Source: Acidobacteriaceae bacterium
GTDB taxonomy: Bacteria; Acidobacteriota; Terriglobia; Terriglobales; Acidobacteriaceae
Length of the DNA: 13,129 nt
Direction: 5' to 3'
Assembly: GCA_027311125.1 (NCBI GenBank)
Contig: DAICZO010000139.1
Span: 1 to 13,129 of the forward strand
The position numbers were made by a program, and so were the translations under genes. Positions 1 through 8,398 of the stretch are shown here, one piece after another. Within the stretch, counting starts at the first letter, position 1. Each line of letters starts with the position of its first letter. Under the pieces are notes generated by a model. It did not search any database and was not told where the DNA came from. It worked only from the letters and a program-made list of their open reading frames with translations.

Positions 1-4
1 GGGT

Positions 5-214
5 ATGGCGGAGCAGCAGGAAATTTCGATCTGGTTCTTCTGCGGCATTCTGATGCTGGCTTATGGAGTAGTTCTGGTGGCAACCGGACTGACGGAGATC
101 CATCATCCACCGCCGACCGTGCTGGCGGAGTTGCAACCGACGCTATGGTGGGGCGTGCTGCTGAGTCTGTTCGGCGGCTTCTACGCCATTCGCTTCCGGC
201 CTGGCAAAGGGTGA
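5..214 (+). CDS. Small two-helix membrane protein, function unknown
   Basis: A 69-residue product with two hydrophobic stretches, about residues 8-28 and 46-63, joined by a loop containing His-His-Pro-Pro-Pro, and a basic C-terminus (RFRPGKG). This predicts a small inner-membrane protein with two transmembrane helices. I do not recognise a family and no catalytic motif is visible. The ATG is only four bases from the window edge, so no ribosome-binding site can be judged and the frame stays open to the edge; the true start may lie upstream. It stops about 100 bases before the isomerase start and is on the same strand, so co-transcription is possible but not shown. That the frame is coding rests on the sensible membrane-protein composition and tandem orientation. 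Confidence 0.6.
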   Translation: MAEQQEISIWFFCGILMLAYGVVLVATGLTEIHHPPPTVLAELQPTLWWGVLLSLFGGFYAIRFRPGKG

Positions 215-225
215 AGTAAAGAGGT

Positions 226-253
226 TTGACTTTGTGTTGCTCTCAGCTGTTAC
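226..253 (+). promoter_or_regulatory. Weak sigma70-like promoter candidate before the isomerase gene
   Basis: TTGACT at 226-231 matches the -35 consensus at five of six positions. The best -10 partner, TGTTAC at 248-253 after a 16-base spacer, matches only three of six. If used, transcription would begin near 260, leaving about 50 bases of leader before the ATG at 314 but almost none before the ATG at 272. The poor -10 makes this tentative. Confidence 0.22.
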
Positions 254-313
254 GGGAGGGCAACGCGTTCGATGGTTACATTTTTTGACGAGCCCGATGG
301 GCGATGGAGAGTT

Positions 314-1726
314 ATGGCAAAGCAGATGACGTTAGGTGTGATTGTTGGCAACCGTGGATTTTTCCCCAGCCATTTGGCGACCAGCGGGCGGCTGGAGATG
401 ATTGCGGCATTGGAAGCAGCGGGTATCAAGCCGATCGTGCTGACGCCGGAAGAGACGGCGCATGGTGCAGTCGAGACCTATGACGACGCGAAGAAGTGCG
501 CGGCACTGTTCAAGAAGCACGCGGCCGAGATCGACGGAATCATTATCACCTTGCCGAACTTCGGTGAGGAGCGCGGCCTGGCGGATGCCCTGCGGCTGGC
601 GAACCTGCAGGTGCCGGTGCTGATCCAGGCGACGCCAGATCATGCAGGCAAGATGACCATCGCCTTCCGTCGTGACAGCTTCTGCGGCAAGATGTCGATC
701 TGCAATAACCTGAAGCAGTACGGAATTCCCTACTCGCTGACGCAGTTGCACACGGAGGCTCCTGACTCGGCTGAGTTCAGGGCAGACCTGGAGTGGTTTA
801 CGGCGGTGTGCCGGGTGGTGCGCGGGCTGAAGAACGTGCGCTTTGGTGCGATTGGTGCGCGTCCCACGGCATTCAATACCGTGCGCTACTCGGAGAAGCT
901 GCTGGAGAATAGCGGCATTACGGTGGAGACGCTGGACCTGAGCGAGGTGATGGGCCGCATCACCCGGATGAAGGACTCCGATGAGGCTGCACAGGAGAAA
1001 CTGACCGCGATCCGCAAGTATATTCCGGTAGGCGAAACGCCTGATGCTGCCCTGTTGAAGATGGCTAAGCTGGGCGCGGTGATCGACCAGTGGATGAAGG
1101 CCAGCGAACTGACCGTGAGTGCGGTTCAGTGCTGGACCTCGATCGAAGAGTTTTTGGGCATCGTGCCTTGCACGGTCATGAGTATGATGAGCGAGAACCT
1201 GATTCCTTCGGCCTGCGAAGTGGATGTGCTGGGGACGCTGAGCATGTATGCGCTGACGCTGGCCAGCGAGACCCCCAGTGCGCTGCTGGACTGGAACAAC
1301 AACTACGGGGACAACCCGAACAAGGCAGTGTGCTTCCACTGCTCCAACCTGCCTAAGCACTTCTTCAATGAAGGGGTGAAGATGGACTTTCAGCAGATCA
1401 TCGCCGGTACGGTTGGCAAGGAGAACACCCACGGCACGCTGGATGGCACGGTGAAGGCCGGAGCGATGAGCTTTGCCCGCTTCTCTACCGACGACTTCGG
1501 GGGCCAGATCACCGGTTATGTGGGCGAAGGCGCGTTCACAAACGATCCGCTGCACACCTTTGGCGGCGCAGGCGTGGTGGAGATTCCGAAGATGCAGGAG
1601 TTGTTGCGCTATATCTGCGAGAACGGATTTGAGCACCATGTGGCAGCCAATTTCTCCAATACGGCTGCACCGATTTATGAGGCTGCAACCAAGTACATGG
1701 GTTGGAAGATGCACTGGCACAAGTAG
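314..1726 (+). CDS. L-fucose/L-arabinose isomerase family protein
   Basis: A 470-residue cytoplasmic protein resembling the COG2407 FucI-like group, which interconverts aldoses and ketoses using a divalent metal. The family-like N-terminus (LGVIVGNRGFFP) begins five residues after the chosen Met. The N-terminal half reads as a Rossmann-like substrate domain (residues about 5-170). The C-terminal part has the stretch QCWTSIEEFLG followed by PSACEVD, whose E278, E302 and D304 are candidate metal ligands, and a late FEHHVAANF segment whose H441 or H442 may be the histidine ligand; these assignments come from family pattern, not alignment. The start at 314 is preferred because family proteins begin just before this motif and GGAG lies at 306-309. 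An in-frame ATG at 272 with GGGAGGG at 254-260 would add 14 polar residues and cannot be excluded. The sugar cannot be told from sequence: fucose, arabinose or another deoxy or sulfo sugar are all possible. No sugar kinase or transporter is adjacent in the window. Confidence 0.85.
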   Translation: MAKQMTLGVIVGNRGFFPSHLATSGRLEMIAALEAAGIKPIVLTPEETAHGAVETYDDAKKCAALFKKHAAEIDGIIITLPNFGEERGLADALRLANLQVPVLIQATPDHAGKMTIAFRRDSFCGKMSICNNLKQYGIPYSLTQLHTEAPDSAEFRADLEWFTAVCRVVRGLKNVRFGAIGARPTAFNTVRYSEKLLENSGITVETLDLSEVMGRITRMKDSDEAAQEKLTAIRKYIPVGETPDAALLKMAKLGAVIDQWMKASELTVSAVQCWTSIEEFLGIVPCTVMSMMSENLIPSACEVDVLGTLSMYALTLASETPSALLDWNNNYGDNPNKAVCFHCSNLPKHFFNEGVKMDFQQIIAGTVGKENTHGTLDGTVKAGAMSFARFSTDDFGGQITGYVGEGAFTNDPLHTFGGAGVVEIPKMQELLRYICENGFEHHVAANFSNTAAPIYEAATKYMGWKMHWHK

Positions 1727-1736
1727 TACGTAGGTG

Positions 1737-1753
1737 GATTCGGTAACCGAATC
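1737..1753. repeat. Perfect 17-base inverted repeat after the isomerase stop
   Basis: GATTCGGT and ACCGAATC are perfect inverted copies around a single central A, starting 10 bases after the isomerase stop codon. As RNA it folds into a seven-base-pair stem with a TAA loop. No run of T follows, so it is not a canonical intrinsic terminator. It could stabilise the 3' end of the isomerase message or be a protein-binding site. Confidence 0.5.
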
Positions 1754-1754
1754 G

Positions 1755-1791
1755 CGAGCGGGAGTGTGCGGGACGATGCAGACCCCGCTCG
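1755..1791 (+). terminator. Stem-loop between isomerase and ppk1, possible terminator or leader hairpin
   Basis: CGAGCGGG (1755-1762) pairs perfectly with CCCGCTCG (1784-1791), giving an eight-base-pair GC-rich stem with a 21-base loop. The sequence after it is AT-rich (TGATATCTGATATTCATAATG) but has no true U-run, so termination would be weak or factor-dependent. It sits directly after the 1737-1753 palindrome. A -10-like CATAAT at 1806-1811 follows, without a recognisable -35, so ppk1 may have its own start just downstream. Confidence 0.35.
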
Positions 1792-1834
1792 TGATATCTG
1801 ATATTCATAATGTGTCGGTAAGCTCGACCTAGCT

Positions 1835-4051
1835 ATGACACGAACACAGCCCAGTTCCGCCACTCGCTCTAAAGCGAAGAAGACCGCAACACGACGGCCA
1901 GCCCCACAGCCACAGGAAAATCTGTTCTTCAGTCGCGATGAGTCGTGGCTGCGCTTCAACCAGCGGGTGCTGGAAGAGGCCCAGGACCCCAGCAATCCGG
2001 TGCTGGAGCGGGTAAAGTTTCTCGCGATAACGGCCAGCAATCTCGATGAGTTTGTCGAGATTCGCGTGGCCAGTTTGCTACAGCGCATCGAGGATGGCTA
2101 TGACCAGGCGCAGCCTCCGGATGAGGGCGGCCTGCGGCCAGCGGAGCAGATGGAACGGCTCAGCGAGCGCATTGCCGACTTTGTTCAACAGCAGTACCGA
2201 TGCTGGAACGAGCAGCTACTGCCGGCCATGCAGGCTGAGAAGATCCGCGTGCTGAAGTGGCACGAACTGAGCGATGCTGCACGAGCGTTTGCGCTGGAGT
2301 TTTACCAGAATGAGGTCGATCCCATTTTGACCCCGGTGACGATTGATCCTTCTCATCCGTTTCCTCGCGTGTTGAATAAGGCGTTGTGCATTGCGCTGCT
2401 GCTGCGCTTCAAACGGCGCGGCAACGGCGGTGCTAAATCCGGCACTGCCCTGGGCGTGGTGACGGTACCTCGCTCGCTGCCTCGGCTGATCTGCCTGCCT
2501 GCGGAGCCGGGATTCTGCGACTTCATCTTTTTGCATGAGTTGATCGAGTCGCAAGTCGAGCATATGTTTCGGGGCTATGAGATTCTTTCTCGCTCCGCCT
2601 TTCGCGTAACCCGCAACAGCAATCTGTACATGCAGGAAGAAGAGTCGCGCAGCGTGCTGGAGAGTGTGCGTGCGGAGTTACATAATCGTCGCAAGGGCGA
2701 TGCTGTGCGGTTAGAGATCGAAAGCTCGGCGACCGAAGAGATCGTGGAACGGCTGCGCACGAACTTCGAACTGGAGCCGCAGCAGGTCTTCCATACGGAT
2801 GGACCGGTGAACCTCTCGCGGCTGATGAATCTCTATGCTGAGGCAAAACGTCCAGAGTTGAAGTATGAGCCTTTTCTGGCAAAAGAGTACAAACTTACCG
2901 GAAAATCGACGGATATCTTCGATGAACTACGACAGAGAGATGTGCTGCTGCATCATCCGTTCGACTCCTACAAGACAGTTGAAGACTTCATTGAGGCAGG
3001 TGCTGTTGACCCGTCTGTCATCTCGATGAAGCAGACGCTCTACCGGACGAGTAAAGACTCACCTATCTTCCGCGCGCTGATCGAAGCGGGACTGAGCAAA
3101 GAAGTCACGGTAGTGGTGGAGTTGATGGCGCGGTTCGATGAAGACTCGAATATTCGGTGGGCACGGGAGCTGGAAGACGCTGGCGTGGGTGTGTTCCACG
3201 GTATCTTCGGGTTCAAGACGCACTCCAAACTATCGTTGCTGGTGCGCCGCGATCCGGACGGGGTGCTGCGCCGGTACGCGAATCTGGGCACGGGCAACTA
3301 CAATCCGGTGACGGCACGTTTCTACACCGACATCAGTCTGTTGACGTCGCAACCGCAGATCACAGAGGCGGTGCATCGCGTCTTTACGTACCTGACTGCG
3401 GAGACGGAATCGACCTCGTACCTGCCGCTGTTGGTCGCTCCGTTGACGCTCGCGGATGGAGTACTGCAACTGATTGCGCGTGAGACCGAACATGCCAAGG
3501 CTGGGCGACCGGCCGCGATCGTTGCAAAGATGAACGGCCTGCTGGATCGACCGACGGTCGAGGCGTTGTATGCGGCGTCGCAGGCAGGGGTAGAGATCGA
3601 CTTGATTATCCGCGGGATCTGCTCACTGCGGCCTGGAGTCAAGGGGTTGAGTGAACGCATACGGGTGCGCTCCATTGTGGGGCGATACCTGGAGCACAGC
3701 CGTATCTTCAGCTTTGCTAACGGAGGCAAGCCGGAGACGTTCTGCGGGAGCGCGGACTGGATGGTGCGCAACCTGCGCGAGCGCTGCGAGGTAGTGTTCC
3801 CTGTTACCGATCCGACGCTGGGCAAGCGGTTGCGTGAGGAGATTCTCGCTGCATATCTGGCAGACAACGTGAAGGCCCGCCTGCTGCAACCGAATGGCGA
3901 GTATGTTCGCGTACCGCAGCAGGGAGTCCGGTTCAGCGCACAGGAGTATCTGATGCGTATCGCCCAGGGCAGCAGCAACGAGGAGTTGCCTGCGGTCAGT
4001 CCTGTTGCGGTCGCCAAGGCCGCAGGAAAAGCAGCTACTACTGCACGGTAA
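1835..4051 (+). CDS. ppk1: Polyphosphate kinase 1
   Basis: A 738-residue enzyme that reversibly transfers the terminal phosphate of ATP to inorganic polyphosphate. The PPK N domain starts with NLFFSRDESWLRFNQRVLEEA (about residues 29-49) and NLDEFVEIRVASL. The phosphohistidine is H463 in FKTHSK (E. coli H435 equivalent) and the second conserved histidine is H621 in YLEHSRI (H592 equivalent). The magnesium-site arginines correspond to R404 (LYRTS) and R433 (ARFDED); spacing between these four residues is within one residue of the E. coli enzyme. GNYNPVTARFYTD and FCGSADWMVRNLRERCEV are further signatures. It is about 50 residues longer than E. coli PPK1, through a Lys/Arg/Pro-rich N-terminal extension (about 1-27) and an Ala/Val/Lys-rich C-terminal tail. 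The ATG at 1835 is the only upstream in-frame Met, although its Shine-Dalgarno is weak. No ppx partner is in the window. The 3' end overlaps the convergent peptidase gene by 14 bases. Confidence 0.96.
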   Translation: MTRTQPSSATRSKAKKTATRRPAPQPQENLFFSRDESWLRFNQRVLEEAQDPSNPVLERVKFLAITASNLDEFVEIRVASLLQRIEDGYDQAQPPDEGGLRPAEQMERLSERIADFVQQQYRCWNEQLLPAMQAEKIRVLKWHELSDAARAFALEFYQNEVDPILTPVTIDPSHPFPRVLNKALCIALLLRFKRRGNGGAKSGTALGVVTVPRSLPRLICLPAEPGFCDFIFLHELIESQVEHMFRGYEILSRSAFRVTRNSNLYMQEEESRSVLESVRAELHNRRKGDAVRLEIESSATEEIVERLRTNFELEPQQVFHTDGPVNLSRLMNLYAEAKRPELKYEPFLAKEYKLTGKSTDIFDELRQRDVLLHHPFDSYKTVEDFIEAGAVDPSVISMKQTLYRTSKDSPIFRALIEAGLSKEVTVVVELMARFDEDSNIRWARELEDAGVGVFHGIFGFKTHSKLSLLVRRDPDGVLRRYANLGTGNYNPVTARFYTDISLLTSQPQITEAVHRVFTYLTAETESTSYLPLLVAPLTLADGVLQLIARETEHAKAGRPAAIVAKMNGLLDRPTVEALYAASQAGVEIDLIIRGICSLRPGVKGLSERIRVRSIVGRYLEHSRIFSFANGGKPETFCGSADWMVRNLRERCEVVFPVTDPTLGKRLREEILAAYLADNVKARLLQPNGEYVRVPQQGVRFSAQEYLMRIAQGSSNEELPAVSPVAVAKAAGKAATTAR

Positions 4052-4575
4052 GCGTGATGTTGGTGGTCTGGTTGATAGAGATGCTGGATGCGGTCACCGT
4101 CACAACGTAGATGCCGGCAGGTGTTCCGCCAATTGCGCTCAAGGTGCCGGGGTTGTAGGTGCCGGTGCCACAGCCAGTGACACTGGAGAGCAGGACAAAT
4201 GCGGCTACGAGAGCGGCCAATGCAGGGTAGCGACGGCGTCGGGGCAAGAGGAAGCAGAGCAGCCCAGTCAGAGTTACCGTTCCGCCCGTGGCGTAGAAAC
4301 CGTTCTGGTGCTGGGAGTTTGCCGTCTGTGCGGGCGGTGCCGTGGTGGTGATGGTCACGTTCGTGGTGGGCGCGGCAGCTTTGGGCGTTGGCGTCACGGA
4401 AGCCGGGGTGAAGGCACAGGTAGCTCCGCTGGGCAGTCCGGCGGAACAGACAAATGTGATGGTGGAGTTGAAGCCATCCACGGCATTGGCCGAGAGCGTG
4501 ACGGGCTGGGACGTACCTCCGCGCGAGACGGTCATAGCAGCGGCTGTGCTGCTGATGGTGAAGCTACCGATGGGG
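4038..4575 (-). other. C-terminal split-Ig / membrane-hairpin module, copy 1
   Basis: Last about 180 residues of the large S53 peptidase. Order: Ig-like half with VTLSANAVDGFNSTITF and a Cys pair (CSAGLPSGATC), TITTTAPP, a polar linker, short hydrophobic helix (TLTGLLCFLL), PRRRR encoded at 4230-4244, second hydrophobic helix, TGCG, a Gly/Thr linker, then TPAGIYVVTVTASS...TTNITLTVQ. Joining TITTTA to TPAGIYVVTVTA restores an ordinary Ig-like strand order. The same layout recurs in the two neighbouring genes. Confidence 0.7.
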
Positions 4576-7500
4576 GCGGTAAGATCCAGTGTCGCGACAG
4601 CAGAGCTGCTGGGCAGATACAGCGTATCGCCGGAGTAGAGCATCTGCAGTGTGTGCGGACCAGGCTGGAGTGTGGTTGTCGGCAGTTGGAAGGTGGCTGT
4701 GGCGGCAGCCAGCATGGTGGGTTTACCGTAGGCGTTGCCGTCCAGCAGCAACTGGGCTGTGCCGGTCGCAGCAGGCGTGGTGGGAGAAACGGAGGTGGTG
4801 AGTGTAATCGTAGTTCCCTGCACTGCCGATGACGGCGAGAGCATCAGGAGGGTTGTGGAAGCCACGGTTGGACCCGCGATGGTAAATGTAACCGAATTCG
4901 ATACAGATGCCTGGTAGTTGGTATCGCCGGAGAAGGTCGCGGTGACGTTGTGCTGGCCGGATGCGAGACCGGTGGTAACAATCAGTGCGGAGGCCTGCGC
5001 GGCCGCGAGCAGGCTGGTGGAGGTCTGGCGGCCGTCGATGGCGAAGTGGACTGTACCCTGCGGCGATGGGCTGTTGGGCGCCACCACAGCCGTCGCGGTG
5101 ATACTGCCACCGGGAGCGACGCTGCTGGCCGAGAGCGACAGGCCGGTGGTGCTGCTGGCGAGCACCACCGGATTCACGGTGAGGTTGAGCGCAAGGCTGG
5201 TGGAAGTGTTGTAGTTGGTGTCGCCCGAGTAGGTGGCCGTAATCTGGCTGCTACCGGCTGGCAGTTGGCTGGCCAGTAGATTGATGCCGATGCTGCCGTT
5301 GTTGGCTTGCGTGAGGGTTGCCGTCGCGAGCGTCTTACCAGCGGAGTTTACCGTGATGGTGCCGGTGGGATACAGGCCCAAGCCATCGCCCTGCGGCTGC
5401 ACCTGCACGGTCAGCGCGAACGAGCCGGACTGGCTGACGTTGGCGGTCTGGGCGGTAAGCTGGGTCGCGGTCTGATCCTGCGTGATGGTCAGACTGGCAG
5501 GGGCAGCCTGACTGGGGTTGAAGCTGGGGTCGCCAGAGTATGCCGCAACCAATGTGTGCGTGCCCGGTGGCAGCAGCGAGGTCTGGTCTTCGGTATAGCC
5601 GCCGGAGGTGAGCCGGAAGGAACCGCCATCGAGCGGCACGCCCTGGTCGGTGAGTTTGATGTCTCCCGTGGCGATGCCCTGGCCAGAGGCACCCGCGACA
5701 TCGGCGCGCAGCAGGAAGAGCGAGCCATAGGTGCGAGTGGTCACCAGCGAAGTCGCACCCGTCTTGCTGTTGTAGAGCAGCGGATGGAAGGTGGTGGTGC
5801 TGGCCTCCGGCGTGACACTGAGCAACACATTGTTGGAGTCGCTGGCGGCATAGGTTCCGTTGCCGGCGTAGTGTGCGCTGACGGTGTAGCTACCCCCCGG
5901 AAAAGACTGGATCGGCGTGGTCAGAGTGCCGGAGGCTAACGTGCCAAAGGCCACCGCGCCGTTGACTGCAGAGGCGTTGACGGTCACCTCGCCACTGGGC
6001 GTTCCGCTGGTGGAACTGACGCTGACGGTGGCAGAGACCGGCGAGCCGTGGACGGCTGTTGTTGCGGAGAGCGCCAGCGATGTGGCACTGGAGACGAAGC
6101 CGGCCGTAGTCCAATCATTTACCAGGTTGGCTGCGTTGACGCTGCCAAGCCCGGTCGCGGTGTCGTAGCCTGCGGTGGCCTTCCAGCCGGTCAACACACC
6201 ATAGCTATCGCTGGAGTTGGTCGTCTGGCAGTTGGGGGAACCGGTCAGGCACGGCATGGAGATGGTGTTGTCGGTGAGGTCGTTGAAGATGCAGCCAGAG
6301 GCCGGAGCACCGGTGGCTGCGTTACAGCCAAGGCCAACCGCAGACTGATGCTGGGCCAAGGTGTAGAGCACGTAGTTGGCATTGCCCTGACGGCTGCCGG
6401 TCTTCTGGTTGACCAGCGAGAGGATGCCGGCAAACGCCGGAGTCGCCACCGAGGTGCCACCATAGCCCACGAAGTCGTAGGCAGGTGCAGCCAGACTGCA
6501 GGGCTGACCATCAGGATTCGCGCTCTGCTGGCACACGAGGTAGAACGCACCGTTGAATCCGTTACTGGCGAAGAAGGAGACATCGGGTACGTCGCGCACG
6601 CCATCGGAAGGTACGCCCGGTCCGGTCTGCCACGCAGGTTTCGGATAGCCGTTGCTGCAACTGGCGGAGGTGGTTCCGGTCGCACTGATGCAGCTACTGC
6701 GGCCACCGCCTCCACCGCTGACGGTCAACAGGCTTGGACGTGCGGTGCTGTTGCAGATCTGCTCTGCGGACTGGCCTTGAAAGGGCGACTGTAGGGGCAG
6801 GGTGGTATTGGTGCAACTGTCATTCCAGGTGGTCTCCGGGATGTAGCCCTTCGCGGAGGCCTGGGTGGTGGGGTCGTTGGTCGGGTTCCAGTACGCCGTG
6901 CCGCCGGAGGACATGTTGAAGTCCGTGCCACCGACGGAGACGTTGTAGGGCGTGCTGCCCAGTCCACTGACGGCGAGTCCGTAGGTTGCATCCTTCACCT
7001 TGCCGGCGTCACAGCCTGCCGCACCGGAGTCGCCACTGGCCAGCAATACGGTGATGCCCTGCGCCGAGGCCTGCTGCCACAGATTGTTATAGAACGCATT
7101 GCCGGAAGCGCCCAGGAAGAGTTCGCACTGGCCGTAGCTGTAGCTCATGACCGGGGCCAAATTGTTGTTGATGATGTATGCAGCAGAGAGGTCGGTGCCC
7201 TGCGTGACCTCGGTGCTGGCGGAGACGACATAGTCGATGGTGGCGCCCCTGGCGACTGCGCTGGACCACTGGGTATCGATGTTAGCCTCGCCCTCGTCGG
7301 CCAGCACGCCGGGGTTGGGGCCGTTGTAGATGATGTTCAGATACTGGGTGCCGGTAGGCGTGGCCGTGTTGCCCAAGGGCAGACCAAAGAGCTTGCGAAA
7401 GTTGACGAAGTCCGCCGGATTAATATCGGTCTGGCCGACGATGGCAATCGTCTGCCCTGTGCCATCGATGGGCGTGGCTGCGTTCCACAACGGCAGCACG

Positions 7501-8306
7501 TTGTAGATGGTGGCGAAGTCGTACGGCGTAACTGCGTAGAAGTTGGTGGTCTGCTGGGTGTAGGTAAAGCTGGGATGCACATCGGTCGTAGCGGCGGATC
7601 CGCTGCCGGAGGGGAGAGTGCTGTCCGGAAGCTGGGTGACGGCGCCGGTGGCGGTGTTGCGGCGGAAGTTACCAGCCTTGACGCTGGCGGGCAGACGGGG
7701 GAAGTTGTTAAGCGAGAGAATCCCTGAGAGGACGGGTGCCAGCGCAGCAGGGATCTGGGGATCGGCGGCGTTGGCGTAGTGCAGTTGGCCGTCGACCAGG
7801 TAGCGATGGATGCTGGTATGGAATGCGGCGTTGACGGTGCCGACGGTGCCAGAGAACTCCACCAGCGTGCGTCCGGAGTTGATCTGGACGCCGGTAAATC
7901 CGCGCGACGAGAGCCAGTCGGTCAGCAGCGAGAGATCGCGATCCGAGGGGCCGAACGAGGCACCGAAGGCCTCTGGCGTAAGCCACTGGTGGTAGGCCGA
8001 GGAGGAGCGGTCCTGTTGCTGGTCGAGCAGGCGGCGGAGTGCGGTCTCCTGCTCCGCGCTGCGCTGCAGCACCAGCAGGACCCGATGCAGCGGCGTGTTC
8101 GCATCGAGCGTGCCCTGATCGAACTCAGGTCGCGCAAGCGGATGGGTGTTGCCGGTGAGCGGAGTGACGTGCGTGTCGTCGATTGCGGATACGACGCGCG
8201 AACGAGGCGAGGGCAGTCCTTGCTGTGCGGAGGCCGCCGCCAGCGACAACGAAAGAAGAAGCAAGAAGCCAGTAAGAACACGGCAGAAAAAAGGACGGCA
8301 GCACAT
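4038..8306 (-). CDS. Secreted S53 (pro-kumamolisin) peptidase with five Ig-like repeats and split-Ig C-terminal anchor
   Basis: A 1422-residue exported serine-carboxyl peptidase, probably active extracellularly at acid pH as in its family. The signal peptide (about residues 1-26) has a Leu/Ala core and likely cleavage after ASA. The pro-domain (about 50-195) contains YHQWLTPEAFG. The catalytic domain carries E340 and D344 (GEANIDTQW), oxyanion D426 (ASGDSGA) and nucleophile S619 (GGTSVATP). Calcium-site aspartates D676 (FNDLTDN) and D715 (AGYDTATGLG) follow. About residues 735-1240 form five Ig-like repeats with YSGD-type signatures, then a Cys-containing Ig half (CSAGLPSGATC), a hydrophobic segment, PRRRR at 1355-1359, a second hydrophobic segment ending at C1379, and a 43-residue beta-rich tail ending in VQ. 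The frame is open up to 8435, but the start at 8306 is chosen because the signal peptide begins there, a promoter lies at 8377-8405, and GGGATACT precedes it by five bases. Its substrate is unknown. Confidence 0.93.
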   Translation of the reverse strand: MCCRPFFCRVLTGFLLLLSLSLAAASAQQGLPSPRSRVVSAIDDTHVTPLTGNTHPLARPEFDQGTLDANTPLHRVLLVLQRSAEQETALRRLLDQQQDRSSSAYHQWLTPEAFGASFGPSDRDLSLLTDWLSSRGFTGVQINSGRTLVEFSGTVGTVNAAFHTSIHRYLVDGQLHYANAADPQIPAALAPVLSGILSLNNFPRLPASVKAGNFRRNTATGAVTQLPDSTLPSGSGSAATTDVHPSFTYTQQTTNFYAVTPYDFATIYNVLPLWNAATPIDGTGQTIAIVGQTDINPADFVNFRKLFGLPLGNTATPTGTQYLNIIYNGPNPGVLADEGEANIDTQWSSAVARGATIDYVVSASTEVTQGTDLSAAYIINNNLAPVMSYSYGQCELFLGASGNAFYNNLWQQASAQGITVLLASGDSGAAGCDAGKVKDATYGLAVSGLGSTPYNVSVGGTDFNMSSGGTAYWNPTNDPTTQASAKGYIPETTWNDSCTNTTLPLQSPFQGQSAEQICNSTARPSLLTVSGGGGGRSSCISATGTTSASCSNGYPKPAWQTGPGVPSDGVRDVPDVSFFASNGFNGAFYLVCQQSANPDGQPCSLAAPAYDFVGYGGTSVATPAFAGILSLVNQKTGSRQGNANYVLYTLAQHQSAVGLGCNAATGAPASGCIFNDLTDNTISMPCLTGSPNCQTTNSSDSYGVLTGWKATAGYDTATGLGSVNAANLVNDWTTAGFVSSATSLALSATTAVHGSPVSATVSVSSTSGTPSGEVTVNASAVNGAVAFGTLASGTLTTPIQSFPGGSYTVSAHYAGNGTYAASDSNNVLLSVTPEASTTTFHPLLYNSKTGATSLVTTRTYGSLFLLRADVAGASGQGIATGDIKLTDQGVPLDGGSFRLTSGGYTEDQTSLLPPGTHTLVAAYSGDPSFNPSQAAPASLTITQDQTATQLTAQTANVSQSGSFALTVQVQPQGDGLGLYPTGTITVNSAGKTLATATLTQANNGSIGINLLASQLPAGSSQITATYSGDTNYNTSTSLALNLTVNPVVLASSTTGLSLSASSVAPGGSITATAVVAPNSPSPQGTVHFAIDGRQTSTSLLAAAQASALIVTTGLASGQHNVTATFSGDTNYQASVSNSVTFTIAGPTVASTTLLMLSPSSAVQGTTITLTTSVSPTTPAATGTAQLLLDGNAYGKPTMLAAATATFQLPTTTLQPGPHTLQMLYSGDTLYLPSSSAVATLDLTAPIGSFTISSTAAAMTVSRGGTSQPVTLSANAVDGFNSTITFVCSAGLPSGATCAFTPASVTPTPKAAAPTTNVTITTTAPPAQTANSQHQNGFYATGGTVTLTGLLCFLLPRRRRYPALAALVAAFVLLSSVTGCGTGTYNPGTLSAIGGTPAGIYVVTVTASSISINQTTNITLTVQ
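4586..6100 (-). repeat. Five tandem Ig-like repeat domains within the S53 peptidase
   Basis: Five diverged repeats of about 90-105 residues each. Each has an early ST.L.LS-like strand, a central GTV.. or GTI..-type strand, and a late signature: YAGNGTYAAS, YSGDPSFNPS, YSGDTNYNTS, FSGDTNYQAS and YSGDTLYLPS in protein order. They resemble the bacterial Ig-like domain families of extracellular proteins (Big_3_5-like, by eye). They probably act as a stalk or as binding modules between the catalytic domain and the C-terminal anchor. Confidence 0.75.
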
Positions 8307-8363
8307 CAGAAAGTATCCCGCCGCACAAGGACGGCATGACCAGCCCAGCCTCGTTGCACAGAG

Positions 8364-8398
8364 ACCAAGTGTAACGATTCTCTCTGGCGTACCAAGTG
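8364..8398 (-). promoter_or_regulatory. Direct repeat of CACTTGGT, candidate operator
   Basis: The eight-base sequence CACTTGGT (+ strand ACCAAGTG) occurs at 8391-8398 and 8364-8371, 27 bases apart and in the same orientation. One copy lies inside the -35/-10 spacer and the other spans the predicted transcription start of the downstream peptidase gene. That placement is what a repressor operator would have, but no regulator is known. Confidence 0.35.

Noticed and set aside
332..1720. A 462-codon open frame on the - strand opposite the isomerase gene
   Set aside because: It is an antisense shadow of a clear family member. Its product is rich in His, Arg and Gln with no recognisable domain, as expected from reading a GC3-rich gene backwards.
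4230..4244. RRRR string as a twin-arginine export signal
   Set aside because: It is near the C-terminus between two hydrophobic segments, lacks the RRxFLK context, and these proteins have ordinary Sec-type N-terminal signal peptides.
4005..4832. A 275-codon open frame on the + strand running from ppk1 into the peptidase region
   Set aside because: It overlaps ppk1 in another frame and is Gly/Arg/Cys-rich without motifs; it mirrors Ig-repeat and tail coding on the - strand.
4586..6100. Repeated sequence as a possible CRISPR or other DNA repeat array
   Set aside because: The repetition is at protein level, with units of about 300 bases that are strongly diverged in DNA; no short identical repeats with regular spacers were seen.
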